Shown piece after piece: positions 48,867-57,060 of a stretch of DNA of 64,000 nucleotides. Made by a program: the position numbers and the translations under genes. The DNA lies in NCBI RefSeq assembly GCF_001433995.1, contig NZ_AZCX01000002.1, forward strand, positions 310,001-374,000, in the 5' to 3' direction. Within the stretch, counting starts at the first letter, position 1; the number at the start of each line of letters is the position of its first letter. The DNA is from Secundilactobacillus kimchicus JCM 15530 (GTDB lineage Bacteria; Bacillota; Bacilli; Lactobacillales; Lactobacillaceae). Below the pieces are notes generated by a model, which saw only the letters and a program-made list of their open reading frames with translations, did no database searches and was not told the origin of the DNA.

Positions 48867-50912
48867 ATGCATGATATGCACGGTATGACTGATCAGACGG
48901 TGACGCATCAAATGGCGCATAGCCAAAGCAAGACGACGTCAGATGGAATGGGCAGCATGGCCCATATGGGGAACATGAAACGGCGATTTTGGGTCGCGCT
49001 AATTGCTGCCGTCCCAGTGTTTATTTTGTCGCCGTTTATGGGGCTAAACTTACCTTTTCAAACGACTTTTCCCGGGTCTGATTGGCTGGTCCTAGGGTTA
49101 TCTAGCTTTTTGTATTTTTACGGGGGTCAACCATTTTTAAGTGGCACTAAGCAGGAGTTAAAGGACAGAAACCCTGCAATGATGACGTTAATTGCCATGG
49201 GAATCTCGGTGGCCTATATTTACAGTTTATACGCGTTCATCATGAATCATTTTATCGCATCAAGTGCCCCCGTTATGGATTTCTTCTGGGAACTGGCCAG
49301 CTTGATTGTCATTATGTTATTGGGCCACTGGATTGAAATGAACGCGGTGATGAATGCCGGTAATGTGTTGGAAAAAATGGCCGCACTGCTTCCCGGAACA
49401 GCCCACGTGGTGGCTGAAGCGGGGACAGTCTCAGATATCGCGGTGGCTGAGCTCAAAGAGGGTCAAACGGTCCTTGTTCGAGCTGGCGAAAAAATTCCCG
49501 CTGATGGTCAGGTGCTCAGCGGCGAAAGTGCAGTCAATGAAGCGTTAGTGACTGGAGAGTCCAAGGCAATCGTTAAAACCACTGGTGATCAAGTCATTGG
49601 TGGCGCGGTCAACGGGGATGGCAGTCTGACAGTCAAAGTAACCGGAACTGGCGAGACGGGGTATTTGGCCCAGGTTGCCAACCTTGTCAGTCAGGCTCAA
49701 GCCGAGAAGTCTAAGGCTGAGACGATGGCCGACCGGGTATCACGATGGTTATTCTATGCGGCAGTATCTGTAGGGGTTATCGCCTTTTTCATCTGGCTAG
49801 GCATTGCCGGCTTAAATACTGCGTTGACACGCATGGTCACGGTTTTAGTCATTGCTTGTCCTCACGCATTGGGGCTGGCAATCCCGCTTGTGGTGGCAAG
49901 AAGCACATCGTTGGCTGCGGCCAATGGATTATTGATTCGTAATCGGCAAGCGGTTGAAGCGGTTAAAAAGATTGATGTGATCCTAATGGATAAAACGGGG
50001 ACCCTGACCGCTGGGGTGTTTCAAGTAAACCACGTGGTTAGTTTTGAAAATAGCTTGTCGCAACCGGCGGTATTACGCTTGTTTGCTGGCCTGGAGCAAG
50101 CGTCAAGTCATCCCTTAGCTACCGGCATTTTAACGGCGGCTAAGAATCAAAATCTTGATATTCCAACGGCAAAGAGCGTCACGACGATTCCAGGAGTGGG
50201 GTTAAAGGGCACACTTGATGGACGGGAATATCAAATTGTGACCGCCCAATTTTTAACGACCCACCAAATTGCTTTTGATCGCAAACGTTTCAGTGAATTG
50301 GCAGGTCAAGGGAGCACGGTTAGTTTTTTAGTAACGGAAGATCAGGTTGTCGGGCTCGTCGCTCAAGGTGACAAGCTGAAGCCTGATTCAAAGCGCTTGG
50401 TGAGTGAACTAACCAAGCGGGGGCTAAAACCAGTCATGTTGACTGGCGACAACGAACCAGCCGCTCAAAAAGTGGCGGCGCAACTGGGGCAAATTGAGGT
50501 TCAAGCTAACCTCAAACCGGCTGATAAAGCCGCGGTTGTCCAACAATTTCAGGCTGATGGCCATCACGTGATGATGGTTGGTGACGGGATCAATGATGCC
50601 CCGAGCTTGGCTCGAGCAGATGTTGGTGTCGCGATTGGCGCGGGCACGGATGTTGCCATTGATTCGGCCGATGTCGTCTTGGTGAAGAGTGAACCACAAG
50701 ATATTTTAAAATTTTTGAGTCTGGGTCGGGCGACGACTCGAAAAATGGTGCAAAACCTCTGGTGGGGAGCAGGCTATAACGTTGTTGCAATTCCTTTGGC
50801 AGCAGGTGTTCTGGCCGGAATTGGCTTTGTTTTAAGTCCGGCAATTGGGGCCGTTGTAATGTCCTTATCAACCGTGGTTGTTGCCATTAATGCGATGACC
50901 TTGCACCTTTAA
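48867..50912 (+). CDS. copB: Copper-translocating P-type ATPase, CopB type (CPH)
   Basis: P1B-type heavy-metal ATPase, 681 aa. The N-terminal 40 residues are rich in His and Met (MHDMHGMTDQ, HQMAHS, GMGSMAHMGNM), as in CopB, instead of a CxxC domain. The membrane metal site is IACPHALGLAIPLV (CPH, P1B-3 class), and phosphorylation DKTGTLTAG, actuator VTGES and hinge GDGINDAPS motifs are present. Such pumps export Cu(I)/Cu(II), possibly silver. Start is ATG 48867, 7 nt after AGGAGG. No copY, copA or copZ gene is adjacent. Confidence 0.92.
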   Translation: MHDMHGMTDQTVTHQMAHSQSKTTSDGMGSMAHMGNMKRRFWVALIAAVPVFILSPFMGLNLPFQTTFPGSDWLVLGLSSFLYFYGGQPFLSGTKQELKDRNPAMMTLIAMGISVAYIYSLYAFIMNHFIASSAPVMDFFWELASLIVIMLLGHWIEMNAVMNAGNVLEKMAALLPGTAHVVAEAGTVSDIAVAELKEGQTVLVRAGEKIPADGQVLSGESAVNEALVTGESKAIVKTTGDQVIGGAVNGDGSLTVKVTGTGETGYLAQVANLVSQAQAEKSKAETMADRVSRWLFYAAVSVGVIAFFIWLGIAGLNTALTRMVTVLVIACPHALGLAIPLVVARSTSLAAANGLLIRNRQAVEAVKKIDVILMDKTGTLTAGVFQVNHVVSFENSLSQPAVLRLFAGLEQASSHPLATGILTAAKNQNLDIPTAKSVTTIPGVGLKGTLDGREYQIVTAQFLTTHQIAFDRKRFSELAGQGSTVSFLVTEDQVVGLVAQGDKLKPDSKRLVSELTKRGLKPVMLTGDNEPAAQKVAAQLGQIEVQANLKPADKAAVVQQFQADGHHVMMVGDGINDAPSLARADVGVAIGAGTDVAIDSADVVLVKSEPQDILKFLSLGRATTRKMVQNLWWGAGYNVVAIPLAAGVLAGIGFVLSPAIGAVVMSLSTVVVAINAMTLHL

Positions 50913-50941
50913 TAACAACTGATCAGCTAGGCTAATCCTTT

Positions 50942-50976
50942 GGTCAGGTCGCTTTCAAGGCACCTGGCCATTATTT
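50942..50976 (+). terminator. Terminator after copB
   Basis: GGTCAGGT (50942-50949) pairs with ACCTGGCC (50962-50969), followed by TTATTTTT. Confidence 0.7.
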
Positions 50977-51019
50977 TTATCGCAATCAGTGATGGTTGGC
51001 AGCACTGGGGTAGAATTTT

Positions 51020-51069
51020 TTGATATTTTTGGTAATATCTCATAAAATTAAGGTAGTAAGCGCTTTAAC
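51020..51069 (+). promoter_or_regulatory. glcK promoter, inverted repeat and cre-like site
   Basis: TTGATA (51020-51025) and TAAAAT (51043-51048) with 17-bp spacer. GATATT/AATATC (51022-51039) is an inverted repeat over the -35 and spacer. GTAAGCGCTTTAAC (51056-51069) resembles a catabolite response element centred on the palindrome AAGCGCTT, so CcpA control is possible. Confidence 0.5.
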
Positions 51070-51084
51070 CTGGAGGTGAGGTCA

Positions 51085-52065
51085 TTGTACATTGGTGTGG
51101 ATTTAGGCGGTACGAATATTAAACTTGGCCTGTTGTCGGACCAGTTCACAGCTCTTTGGCTGGGCAGTGTTCCGACCGAATCACTCACGAACAGTGAAGT
51201 GGTGATGACTAATTTGATTAACGGCTTAAGGCGGTTAATGACTGAAAATAACGTCACCCCGGCGGATATTAGCGCCATTGGAGTTGGCGTTCCGGGGCAA
51301 ATGGATATTAAACGCGGGATTTCGATTTTTTCACCAAATTTTGCCAATTGGGACAACGTGCCAGTCGTCCAGCGGCTCACCCAAGAATTTGGCCTGCCAG
51401 TTTATATTGATAACGATGTCCGGGTCAACCTTTATGGCGAGTGGCAATTTGGTCAAGCAACCGGCCTGGACAATGTGGTAATGGTGACATTGGGAACCGG
51501 GCTGGGTGCCGCGGCTATCGTGGATGGCAAAATGTTGTATGGTCATAGCAATAGCGCCGCTGAACTCGGTCACATGAACATGGTCCGTCAGGGTGGCCGG
51601 CCTTGTGCGTGTGGGAGTTCGGGGTGTTTTGCCCGTTACGTTTCGGCTCGGGGAATCATTTGGACGGTTCGCGATCATTTAGCAGCCGGTGAGTCTAGCT
51701 TGCTAACTGAGTGGGTGGCTGGCGACGTTGACGCCATCACGCCCAAGATGGTCTCCGAAGCTTATGATCAAGGCGATTTGTTAGCTGAGCGTGTGTACAC
51801 GGAAACGGCCGAAATGTTGGGATTTGGCCTGGCAAATGTCATCAACCTCTATAACCCCAAGCGAATTGTGATGGGCGGTGGCGTCGCGCAAGCTGGCGAT
51901 CGGTTATTAAAACCGGCTATTGAAATTGCGATGAGTCACTCACTTAAAGTGGCCCGTCAGGACTGTGATATTGTTGCCGCAAAACTAGGCAGTAAAGCTG
52001 GTGCTTATGGGGCGGGGTACATGGCTGCAATACGGTTCGCGGAAGAATCGGCTGAGGAAGCGTGA
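51085..52065 (+). CDS. glcK: ROK family glucokinase
   Basis: Phosphorylates free glucose with ATP in the cytoplasm; 326 aa. The phosphate loop is YIGVDLGGTNIKLGLL, the catalytic Asp is in VYIDNDVRVN, and the ROK signature with zinc ligands is GHMNMVRQGG followed by CACGSSGCFARYVS. Start TTG 51085 is about 6 nt after GGAGGTGA; GTG 51076 is inside that site. In ROK enzymes the residue after GC is usually Glu (GCxE); here it reads GCFARY. Nearby glycerol dehydrogenase is 57 bp downstream. Confidence 0.9.
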   Translation: MYIGVDLGGTNIKLGLLSDQFTALWLGSVPTESLTNSEVVMTNLINGLRRLMTENNVTPADISAIGVGVPGQMDIKRGISIFSPNFANWDNVPVVQRLTQEFGLPVYIDNDVRVNLYGEWQFGQATGLDNVVMVTLGTGLGAAAIVDGKMLYGHSNSAAELGHMNMVRQGGRPCACGSSGCFARYVSARGIIWTVRDHLAAGESSLLTEWVAGDVDAITPKMVSEAYDQGDLLAERVYTETAEMLGFGLANVINLYNPKRIVMGGGVAQAGDRLLKPAIEIAMSHSLKVARQDCDIVAAKLGSKAGAYGAGYMAAIRFAEESAEEA

Positions 52066-52122
52066 AAAACAATATTGTGATAAAATGAACTTGGTGATTT
52101 AAACTATCTGGGAGGTCTTATC

Positions 52123-53223
52123 ATGACACAAATATTTGGCAGTCCTTCAACGTATGAGCAGGGAAAAGGGATTCTCTTTCAAAGTTCGGAATCGCTTCAT
52201 AAGCTTGGAAAAACGCCGGTGTTAATGGCCGATGCGACTGTGTATAACATTATTGGCAACCAGTTTCTTGATTACTTAAAACAATCTAAATTTGATGTTA
52301 AAAAAACAACCTTTAAAGGGGAAGCTTCAGAGACCGAAATTAACCGGATAACCAGTATTGGCTCGGAATTTGATGCAGATTTTATTATCGGTCTAGGCGG
52401 GGGGAAAACATTGGATTCGGCCAAGGCCATTGCTGATAATTTGGGCCTACCAGTGGCAATTTTACCAACTTTGGCCTCCACGGACGCCCCATGTTCACGG
52501 CTGTCTGTTATTTATACGGCGGACGGTAGCTTTGATAAGTACCGGTTTTATAGTAAAAATCCCGATCTCGTTTTGGTCGATACGCAACTCGTGGCCAATG
52601 CACCGGTGCGTTTATTAGCCTCAGGAATTGCAGACGCACTTGCCACTAACGTTGAAGCGCAAGCAGTTGCTCGGGCTGATGGGCAAACGATGTTGGGTGC
52701 TAAGCAAACACTTGTAGGTAACGCAATTGCTGAGAAGTGTGAAGAGACCTTGTTTAACTATGCTGTTCAAGCGTTAGATGCTGCAAAGGTGCACGTGGTG
52801 ACAGATGCGCTGAACAAGGTCATTGAGGCGAATACGTTAATGAGTGGTGTTGGCTTCGAAAGTGGTGGTTTAGCAGCCGCTCACGCCATCCATAACGGGT
52901 TGACGGCGCTCAATGGTCCGATTCACGCCAAAACACATGGTGAGAAAGTGGCCTTTGGGACACTGACCCAGCTATTTTTAGAGGGTCGGTCGACGGCCGA
53001 GATTAACCGTTACTTGGACTTGGATCTTGCTTTGGGACTACCCACCACTTTTTCTGATCTTGACATCCCTTCGGTGACAGATGACGACCTGCACGCAGTG
53101 GGAGAGGCAGCTACGCAACCAAACGATACGATGACTGAAATGCCATTTGAGGTCACTGCTGACGACGTTGTCGCGGCCATGAAAGGCGCCGACGCATACA
53201 GCCGGGCCTATCAGGGACGTTAA
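52123..53223 (+). CDS. gldA: Glycerol dehydrogenase
   Basis: Zinc-dependent polyol dehydrogenase of the iron-alcohol-dehydrogenase superfamily, 366 aa, oxidising glycerol to dihydroxyacetone with NAD. The NAD-binding GLGGGKTLDSAKA, the metal site with Asp in the IADALATNVEA region and His in AAHAIHNGLT and IHAKTHGEKVAFG are in place. ATG behind GGGAGG. It probably shares a transcript with glcK, since no terminator lies between them, and ends at a strong hairpin. No dihydroxyacetone kinase is nearby. Confidence 0.92.
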   Translation: MTQIFGSPSTYEQGKGILFQSSESLHKLGKTPVLMADATVYNIIGNQFLDYLKQSKFDVKKTTFKGEASETEINRITSIGSEFDADFIIGLGGGKTLDSAKAIADNLGLPVAILPTLASTDAPCSRLSVIYTADGSFDKYRFYSKNPDLVLVDTQLVANAPVRLLASGIADALATNVEAQAVARADGQTMLGAKQTLVGNAIAEKCEETLFNYAVQALDAAKVHVVTDALNKVIEANTLMSGVGFESGGLAAAHAIHNGLTALNGPIHAKTHGEKVAFGTLTQLFLEGRSTAEINRYLDLDLALGLPTTFSDLDIPSVTDDDLHAVGEAATQPNDTMTEMPFEVTADDVVAAMKGADAYSRAYQGR

Positions 53224-53237
53224 TGAACAACACTATC

Positions 53238-53284
53238 AAAACGAAGATGGACTTGACCGTTACGTCAGGCTCGTCTTCGTTTTT
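53238..53284 (+). terminator. Terminator after gldA
   Basis: AAAACGAAGATG (from 53238) pairs with CGTCTTCGTTTT (to 53283), T-run included. Confidence 0.88.
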
Positions 53285-53349
53285 GCGTTGTTTAAAGGTG
53301 ATTGGCTGCGTTTTTTAGCGTCAACGGCAAGTGGTGGGGCAGCCTGTGC

Positions 53350-53355
53350 TATAAT
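53350..53355 (+). promoter_or_regulatory. Extended -10 promoter of the ECF S gene
   Basis: TGC-TATAAT (TATAAT at 53350-53355) with no clear -35. The transcript should start near 53362, which matters for the start codon of the next gene. Confidence 0.6.
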
Positions 53356-53387
53356 TGCGGAAATAAGATTTGAAGGAGGGAACCGTT

Positions 53388-53975
53388 ATCAAATCCCGCA
53401 GTAACGCTTATCGTTTAAGTTTGCTTTCGCTATTTATTGCGATTGTTTTGGTGCAATCGGTTGTTCCGTTCTTGGGCTATATTCCAGTTGGACCGTTTAG
53501 TTTATCCATTATTCAAATTACCGTTGTTGTGACGGCAGTTGTTCTCGGACCCAAAGAGGGGGCCCTTGTTGGCTTCGTTTGGGGGCTTGTCAATTGGATT
53601 CGGGCCTTTGTGTGGCCGACCAGTCCCCTTGCAATTTACGTCTTGGTTAACCCGCTAATTTCGGTTTTACCAAGGGTTCTGGTCGGTGTCTTTGCCGGAA
53701 TTGTTTATTGGCAGTTAAAAAAGAAAACGAGCAAAATATGGCCAATGGCTTTTGCTGGTGTGGTAGGGGCCATGACGAATACGGTGCTCGTTCTCGGCGG
53801 CATGTGGGGCTTGTACACGCTTGGCTGGCTACCTCTGGATCGCCTAAATATCTCTGCGTTGATGCCATACCTACTTGGAATTATGGGGACAAACGGGATT
53901 CCGGAGGCGATTTTCACTGCAATTGTCGTTCCACTGATTGCCCATCCACTGAGTCGATTGACCGCTAAAAAATAA
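53388..53975 (+). CDS. ECF transporter S component, probable ATC start
   Basis: Substrate-binding membrane subunit of an ECF vitamin transporter, 195 aa from this start, with about six hydrophobic helices (LFIAIVLVQSVVPFLGYIPV, LSIIQITVVVTAVVLGPKEG). It resembles the pantothenate- or hydroxymethylpyrimidine-type S components, but the substrate cannot be fixed. It probably uses the EcfA1A2T module at 39-41.8 kb. No ATG, GTG or TTG lies suitably after the ribosome site AAGGAGGG (53373-53380); the codon 7 nt after it is ATC (53388). The upstream TTG at 53370 would overlap the ribosome site and lie about 8 nt from the predicted transcript start. Confidence 0.8.
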   Translation: MKSRSNAYRLSLLSLFIAIVLVQSVVPFLGYIPVGPFSLSIIQITVVVTAVVLGPKEGALVGFVWGLVNWIRAFVWPTSPLAIYVLVNPLISVLPRVLVGVFAGIVYWQLKKKTSKIWPMAFAGVVGAMTNTVLVLGGMWGLYTLGWLPLDRLNISALMPYLLGIMGTNGIPEAIFTAIVVPLIAHPLSRLTAKK

Positions 53976-54055
53976 AAAAAGTGGGTTTTTAATGGCAACC
54001 GCTTTTACTGCATGGTAAACTTAAGGTTCTAAGAAAGAATCGGAGGAAAAGTACT

Positions 54056-55126
54056 ATGAAGATCGTTGTGTTAGCAGGTGGACGCAGTACCGAACGAAAC
54101 GTGTCCCTGTCTTCTAGCGCCAGAGTGGCGAATGCGCTTCGTGAGAAAGGTCACCAAGTGGCCGTGGCTGATTTGTTTTTGGGACTGCCAGGGTTAAGTG
54201 AAACTGAACTGGCTCATTTGTTTACTGATCAACAGCAAACGGTGGATCTCAATATTAGTGATGAGATTTTAACGGATGACGCGATCAATGCGATGCGGCC
54301 CGGTGAAGGAACCCAGTTGTTCGGACCAAACGTTTTAAAAATCGCAGGAATGGCCGACATCGTGTACGTCGGGTTGCATGGCGAAGACGGTGAAAACGGT
54401 AAGGTCCAAGCCGTGTTAGACTTGAACAACATCGCGTATACGGGGAGTGATACCCTGGGGTCTGGCGTTGCGATGGATAAGAGTATTTCCAAGCAAATTA
54501 TGATGTTTAACGGCATTCAAACGGCTCGTTTTGTTGCGGTTCGCGAAGGCGACGACCGCGATGTTGACCTGCCCTTTGACTTTCCAGTAGTTGTGAAACC
54601 TTCAAACGGGGGATCTAGCGTTGGAACGTACATTGTGCGCCAAGAAGACCAGTTAAGGCCAGCCATTGATGATGCTTTACAATTTGATGACGAGATCTTG
54701 ATTGAAGAGTTCATCAAGGGTCGTGAGTTTTCGTTAGGGGTTGTTAATGGGGTGGCGATGCCAGCCATTGAAATTACCGTTAACGACGGATGGTACGATT
54801 TTGAGCACAAATTCCAGTCAGACAGTACGACGGTGTTCCAAACACCGCCTGATATTCCTGCGGATGTTCACGCCGAAATGCAAGCCATTGCCAAGCGAAC
54901 GATGAAAGTGCTTAAGATGAGCAACTACGGCCGGGTAGACTTTTTCTGGAATGATGATGGGTTATTTGTCATTGAAGCGAATTCGTTGCCGGGCATGACA
55001 CCATTGTCGCTGCTACCGCAAGAAGCTGAAGCAGCTGGCATCAGTTACCCTGATTTGTGTGACTCAATCGTTCAGGGAAAGGTTGACTTGCTAAAACGTC
55101 AGGCGCTGCGGCGCGCATCAGTTTAG
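54056..55126 (+). CDS. ddl: D-alanine--D-alanine/D-lactate ligase
   Basis: ATP-grasp ligase of cell-wall precursor synthesis, 356 aa. Glu13 in [11 protein letters not shown], the ATP loop [12 protein letters not shown] and the metal site [14 protein letters not shown] are present. In the omega loop the family reads EAKY in D-Ala-D-Ala enzymes; here it is EHKF, with Phe253 at the Tyr216 position of E. coli DdlB. Phe there is the known marker of ligases that make D-Ala-D-Lac in vancomycin-resistant lactobacilli and Leuconostoc, so this ligase probably accepts D-lactate. ATG follows CGGAGGA. Monocistronic before a bidirectional terminator. Confidence 0.93.
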   Translation: MKIVVLAGGRSTERNVSLSSSARVANALREKGHQVAVADLFLGLPGLSETELAHLFTDQQQTVDLNISDEILTDDAINAMRPGEGTQLFGPNVLKIAGMADIVYVGLHGEDGENGKVQAVLDLNNIAYTGSDTLGSGVAMDKSISKQIMMFNGIQTARFVAVREGDDRDVDLPFDFPVVVKPSNGGSSVGTYIVRQEDQLRPAIDDALQFDDEILIEEFIKGREFSLGVVNGVAMPAIEITVNDGWYDFEHKFQSDSTTVFQTPPDIPADVHAEMQAIAKRTMKVLKMSNYGRVDFFWNDDGLFVIEANSLPGMTPLSLLPQEAEAAGISYPDLCDSIVQGKVDLLKRQALRRASV

Positions 55127-55131
55127 ATAAT

Positions 55132-55164
55132 AAAAAAGTTAGCGAAATTTTCGCTAACTTTTTT
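55132..55164. terminator. Bidirectional terminator after ddl
   Basis: AAAAAAGTTAGCGAAA (55132-55147) pairs with TTTTCGCTAACTTTTTT (55148-55164). Confidence 0.92.
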
Positions 55165-55170
55165 TTATTA

Positions 55171-55389
55171 CTATTCTTCAGTTGCTGAGTCGTCAGAAGC
55201 CGTCTCAGGTGCTGCTTTAATCAGCTTGAGTTGCTTCTTATTAATAACGACGCGATCATGGTACTTGTCAGTGATTTCGACGTCATCACTCTTGAACGTG
55301 ATCATGAATGAATTTTGGTATTCTTTGTCGATAAAACCGGTGTAGTTTTGACCCTCTAGCTTGAATGAAACTTGGTCGCCAACCTTCAT
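55171..55389 (-). CDS. DUF2187 family protein
   Basis: A 72-aa protein with a small SH3/KOW-like beta domain (MKVGDQVSFKLEGQNYTGFI, NSFMITF, DRVVINKKQLKLI) and an acidic tail (DDSATEE). DUF2187 proteins are widespread in Firmicutes without a proven role. I use the ATG complementary to 55387-55389, 9 nt after GGGAG; another ATG three codons upstream overlaps that site. It is convergent with ddl and divergent from cydA. Confidence 0.75.
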   Translation of the reverse strand: MKVGDQVSFKLEGQNYTGFIDKEYQNSFMITFKSDDVEITDKYHDRVVINKKQLKLIKAAPETASDDSATEE

Positions 55390-55523
55390 TACTTTCATCT
55401 CCCATTTAGAACATTAGATTGTAATTTACTTGATTTTGCGGTGAATGTCAATGGATTAATCTCAATAAGTGTCGCTGAAACCGTGTTCTTTAAATATTTA
55501 TTTAGAATTATTCCAGCAATTGA

Positions 55524-55552
55524 TTGAAAGTTCACTTATCACTCGATATAAT
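55524..55552 (+). promoter_or_regulatory. cydAB promoter
   Basis: TTGAAA (55524-55529), 17-bp spacer, TATAAT (55547-55552). Confidence 0.8.
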
Positions 55553-55599
55553 GTGGTTGTGAGCAGTTCTATTATTATTTTTAATTTGGGGGGGATAAA

Positions 55600-57060
55600 A
55601 TGTTAAACGTTGGTCTATCTGTCTTATTCTTATCGCGATTTCAATTCGCAATGACCACCGTGTTTCATTTCTTCTTTGTGCCGTTTTCCATTGGCCTCGC
55701 TTTTGTAGTGGCAGTAATGGAAACGCTTTATGTTTTTAAGAAGGATGAAACCTATAAAAAGATGGCGATCTTTTGGGGCAAGATTTTCTTGTACAGTTTC
55801 GCCGTTGGGGTTGTAACAGGTATTATTCAAGAATTCCAGTTCGGGATGAACTGGTCCGAGTATTCACGATTCATGGGGGATATTTTCGGTGCACCACTGG
55901 CCATTGAAGCGTTGGCAGCCTTCTTCTTGGAGTCAACCTTCATCGGTATGTGGATGTTTACGTGGGGCCGCTTTAGTAAGGGAATTCACGCCTTATTTAT
56001 TTGGCTAGTGGCCATTGGGTCGAGTTTATCAGCTCTTTGGATCTTAGCTGCTAATAGCTTTATGCAAAACCCGGTTGGGTACGCACTTAATGCTCACACT
56101 GGTCGGGTCGAGATGACAAGTTTCAAAGCAGTTATTACCAATCAACAGCTCTGGTATGAATTTCCGCACGTCATCATGGGGGCGGGGATTACCGCTTCAT
56201 TTGCCGTGGCCGGAATGGCCGCATGGCGGTTGTTGAAAAAAGACCATGTGGACTTTTACCGAAAGTCGTTAAACGTCGCCCTCACAATTGGGTTAATTGC
56301 GTCACTTGGGTCGATCTGGTCTGGAGATGTTCAAACCAAGTACCTGGTTAATAATCAACCAATGAAATTTGCAGCTATGGAAGGGTTATACAATAACTCT
56401 GACAAGAATGGGGACTGGAAAGTCATCGGTGGATTTGATACTAAGAACCATAAGGAAACTTGGTCCGTTGACGTGCCAAAAGTATTGAATATTTTGACTT
56501 ATCACCAGTTGACCGGTCCGGTTATCAAAGGTTCAAATGCCGTTAATCAAGAACTCAAAGAAAAGTATGGGACTTCCAAAGCCGCGGATTATTACGTGCC
56601 AACGAAGACGCTGTTTTGGAGTTTCCGGGTGATGGCCGGCTCTGGTGCGCTGTTTGCTTTAATTGCCATCATCGGGTTGTTCTTCAACCGACGGCGCTTT
56701 GAGGCAATCATTAAGCAACGCTGGTTCCTTTACATTATGGGCCTGTGCCTTTGGTTACCATTTATTGCCAATACGGCAGGCTGGTTTATCACTGAATTTG
56801 GTCGGTTCCCATGGGTTGTATATGGCTTACTAACGATTGCGGATGCCGTATCACCAACCTCGACGGTGGGATCCTTAATGTTTACAAATATCGTTTACTT
56901 CCTGTTGTTCGCTGGCCTGGGACTTGTGATGATTGTGCTATCTCACCGCGTCTTGAAAGCCGGTCCGGATGACGTTGAAACAAATGGTTATAGTACGGAT
57001 ACTGCTGAAGAAACCAGCACCGTTGATCCATACGCAAAGGGGGCATTCAACCATGACTAA
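55600..57060 (+). CDS. cydA: Cytochrome bd ubiquinol/menaquinol oxidase subunit I
   Basis: Heme-bearing subunit of the cytochrome bd terminal oxidase, 486 aa with about nine membrane helices. The high-spin heme ligand His23 is in VFHFFFVPFSIGL, and the b558 His is in YEFPHVIMGAGITASF; GRFPWVVYGLL near the Q-site is conserved. The periplasmic Q-loop (about 255-330) is short, as in Firmicutes. The start ATG is after a G-run (GGGGGGG). It overlaps cydB by 8 bases. Function needs imported heme, since lactobacilli generally do not make it, and a quinone. Confidence 0.96.
   Translation: MLNVGLSVLFLSRFQFAMTTVFHFFFVPFSIGLAFVVAVMETLYVFKKDETYKKMAIFWGKIFLYSFAVGVVTGIIQEFQFGMNWSEYSRFMGDIFGAPLAIEALAAFFLESTFIGMWMFTWGRFSKGIHALFIWLVAIGSSLSALWILAANSFMQNPVGYALNAHTGRVEMTSFKAVITNQQLWYEFPHVIMGAGITASFAVAGMAAWRLLKKDHVDFYRKSLNVALTIGLIASLGSIWSGDVQTKYLVNNQPMKFAAMEGLYNNSDKNGDWKVIGGFDTKNHKETWSVDVPKVLNILTYHQLTGPVIKGSNAVNQELKEKYGTSKAADYYVPTKTLFWSFRVMAGSGALFALIAIIGLFFNRRRFEAIIKQRWFLYIMGLCLWLPFIANTAGWFITEFGRFPWVVYGLLTIADAVSPTSTVGSLMFTNIVYFLLFAGLGLVMIVLSHRVLKAGPDDVETNGYSTDTAEETSTVDPYAKGAFNHD

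Noticed and set aside
55553-55599. A Rex operator at the cydA promoter
   Set aside because: Only a half-site TTGTGA is visible after the -10; the palindromic TTGTGA-N6-TCACAA partner is missing.
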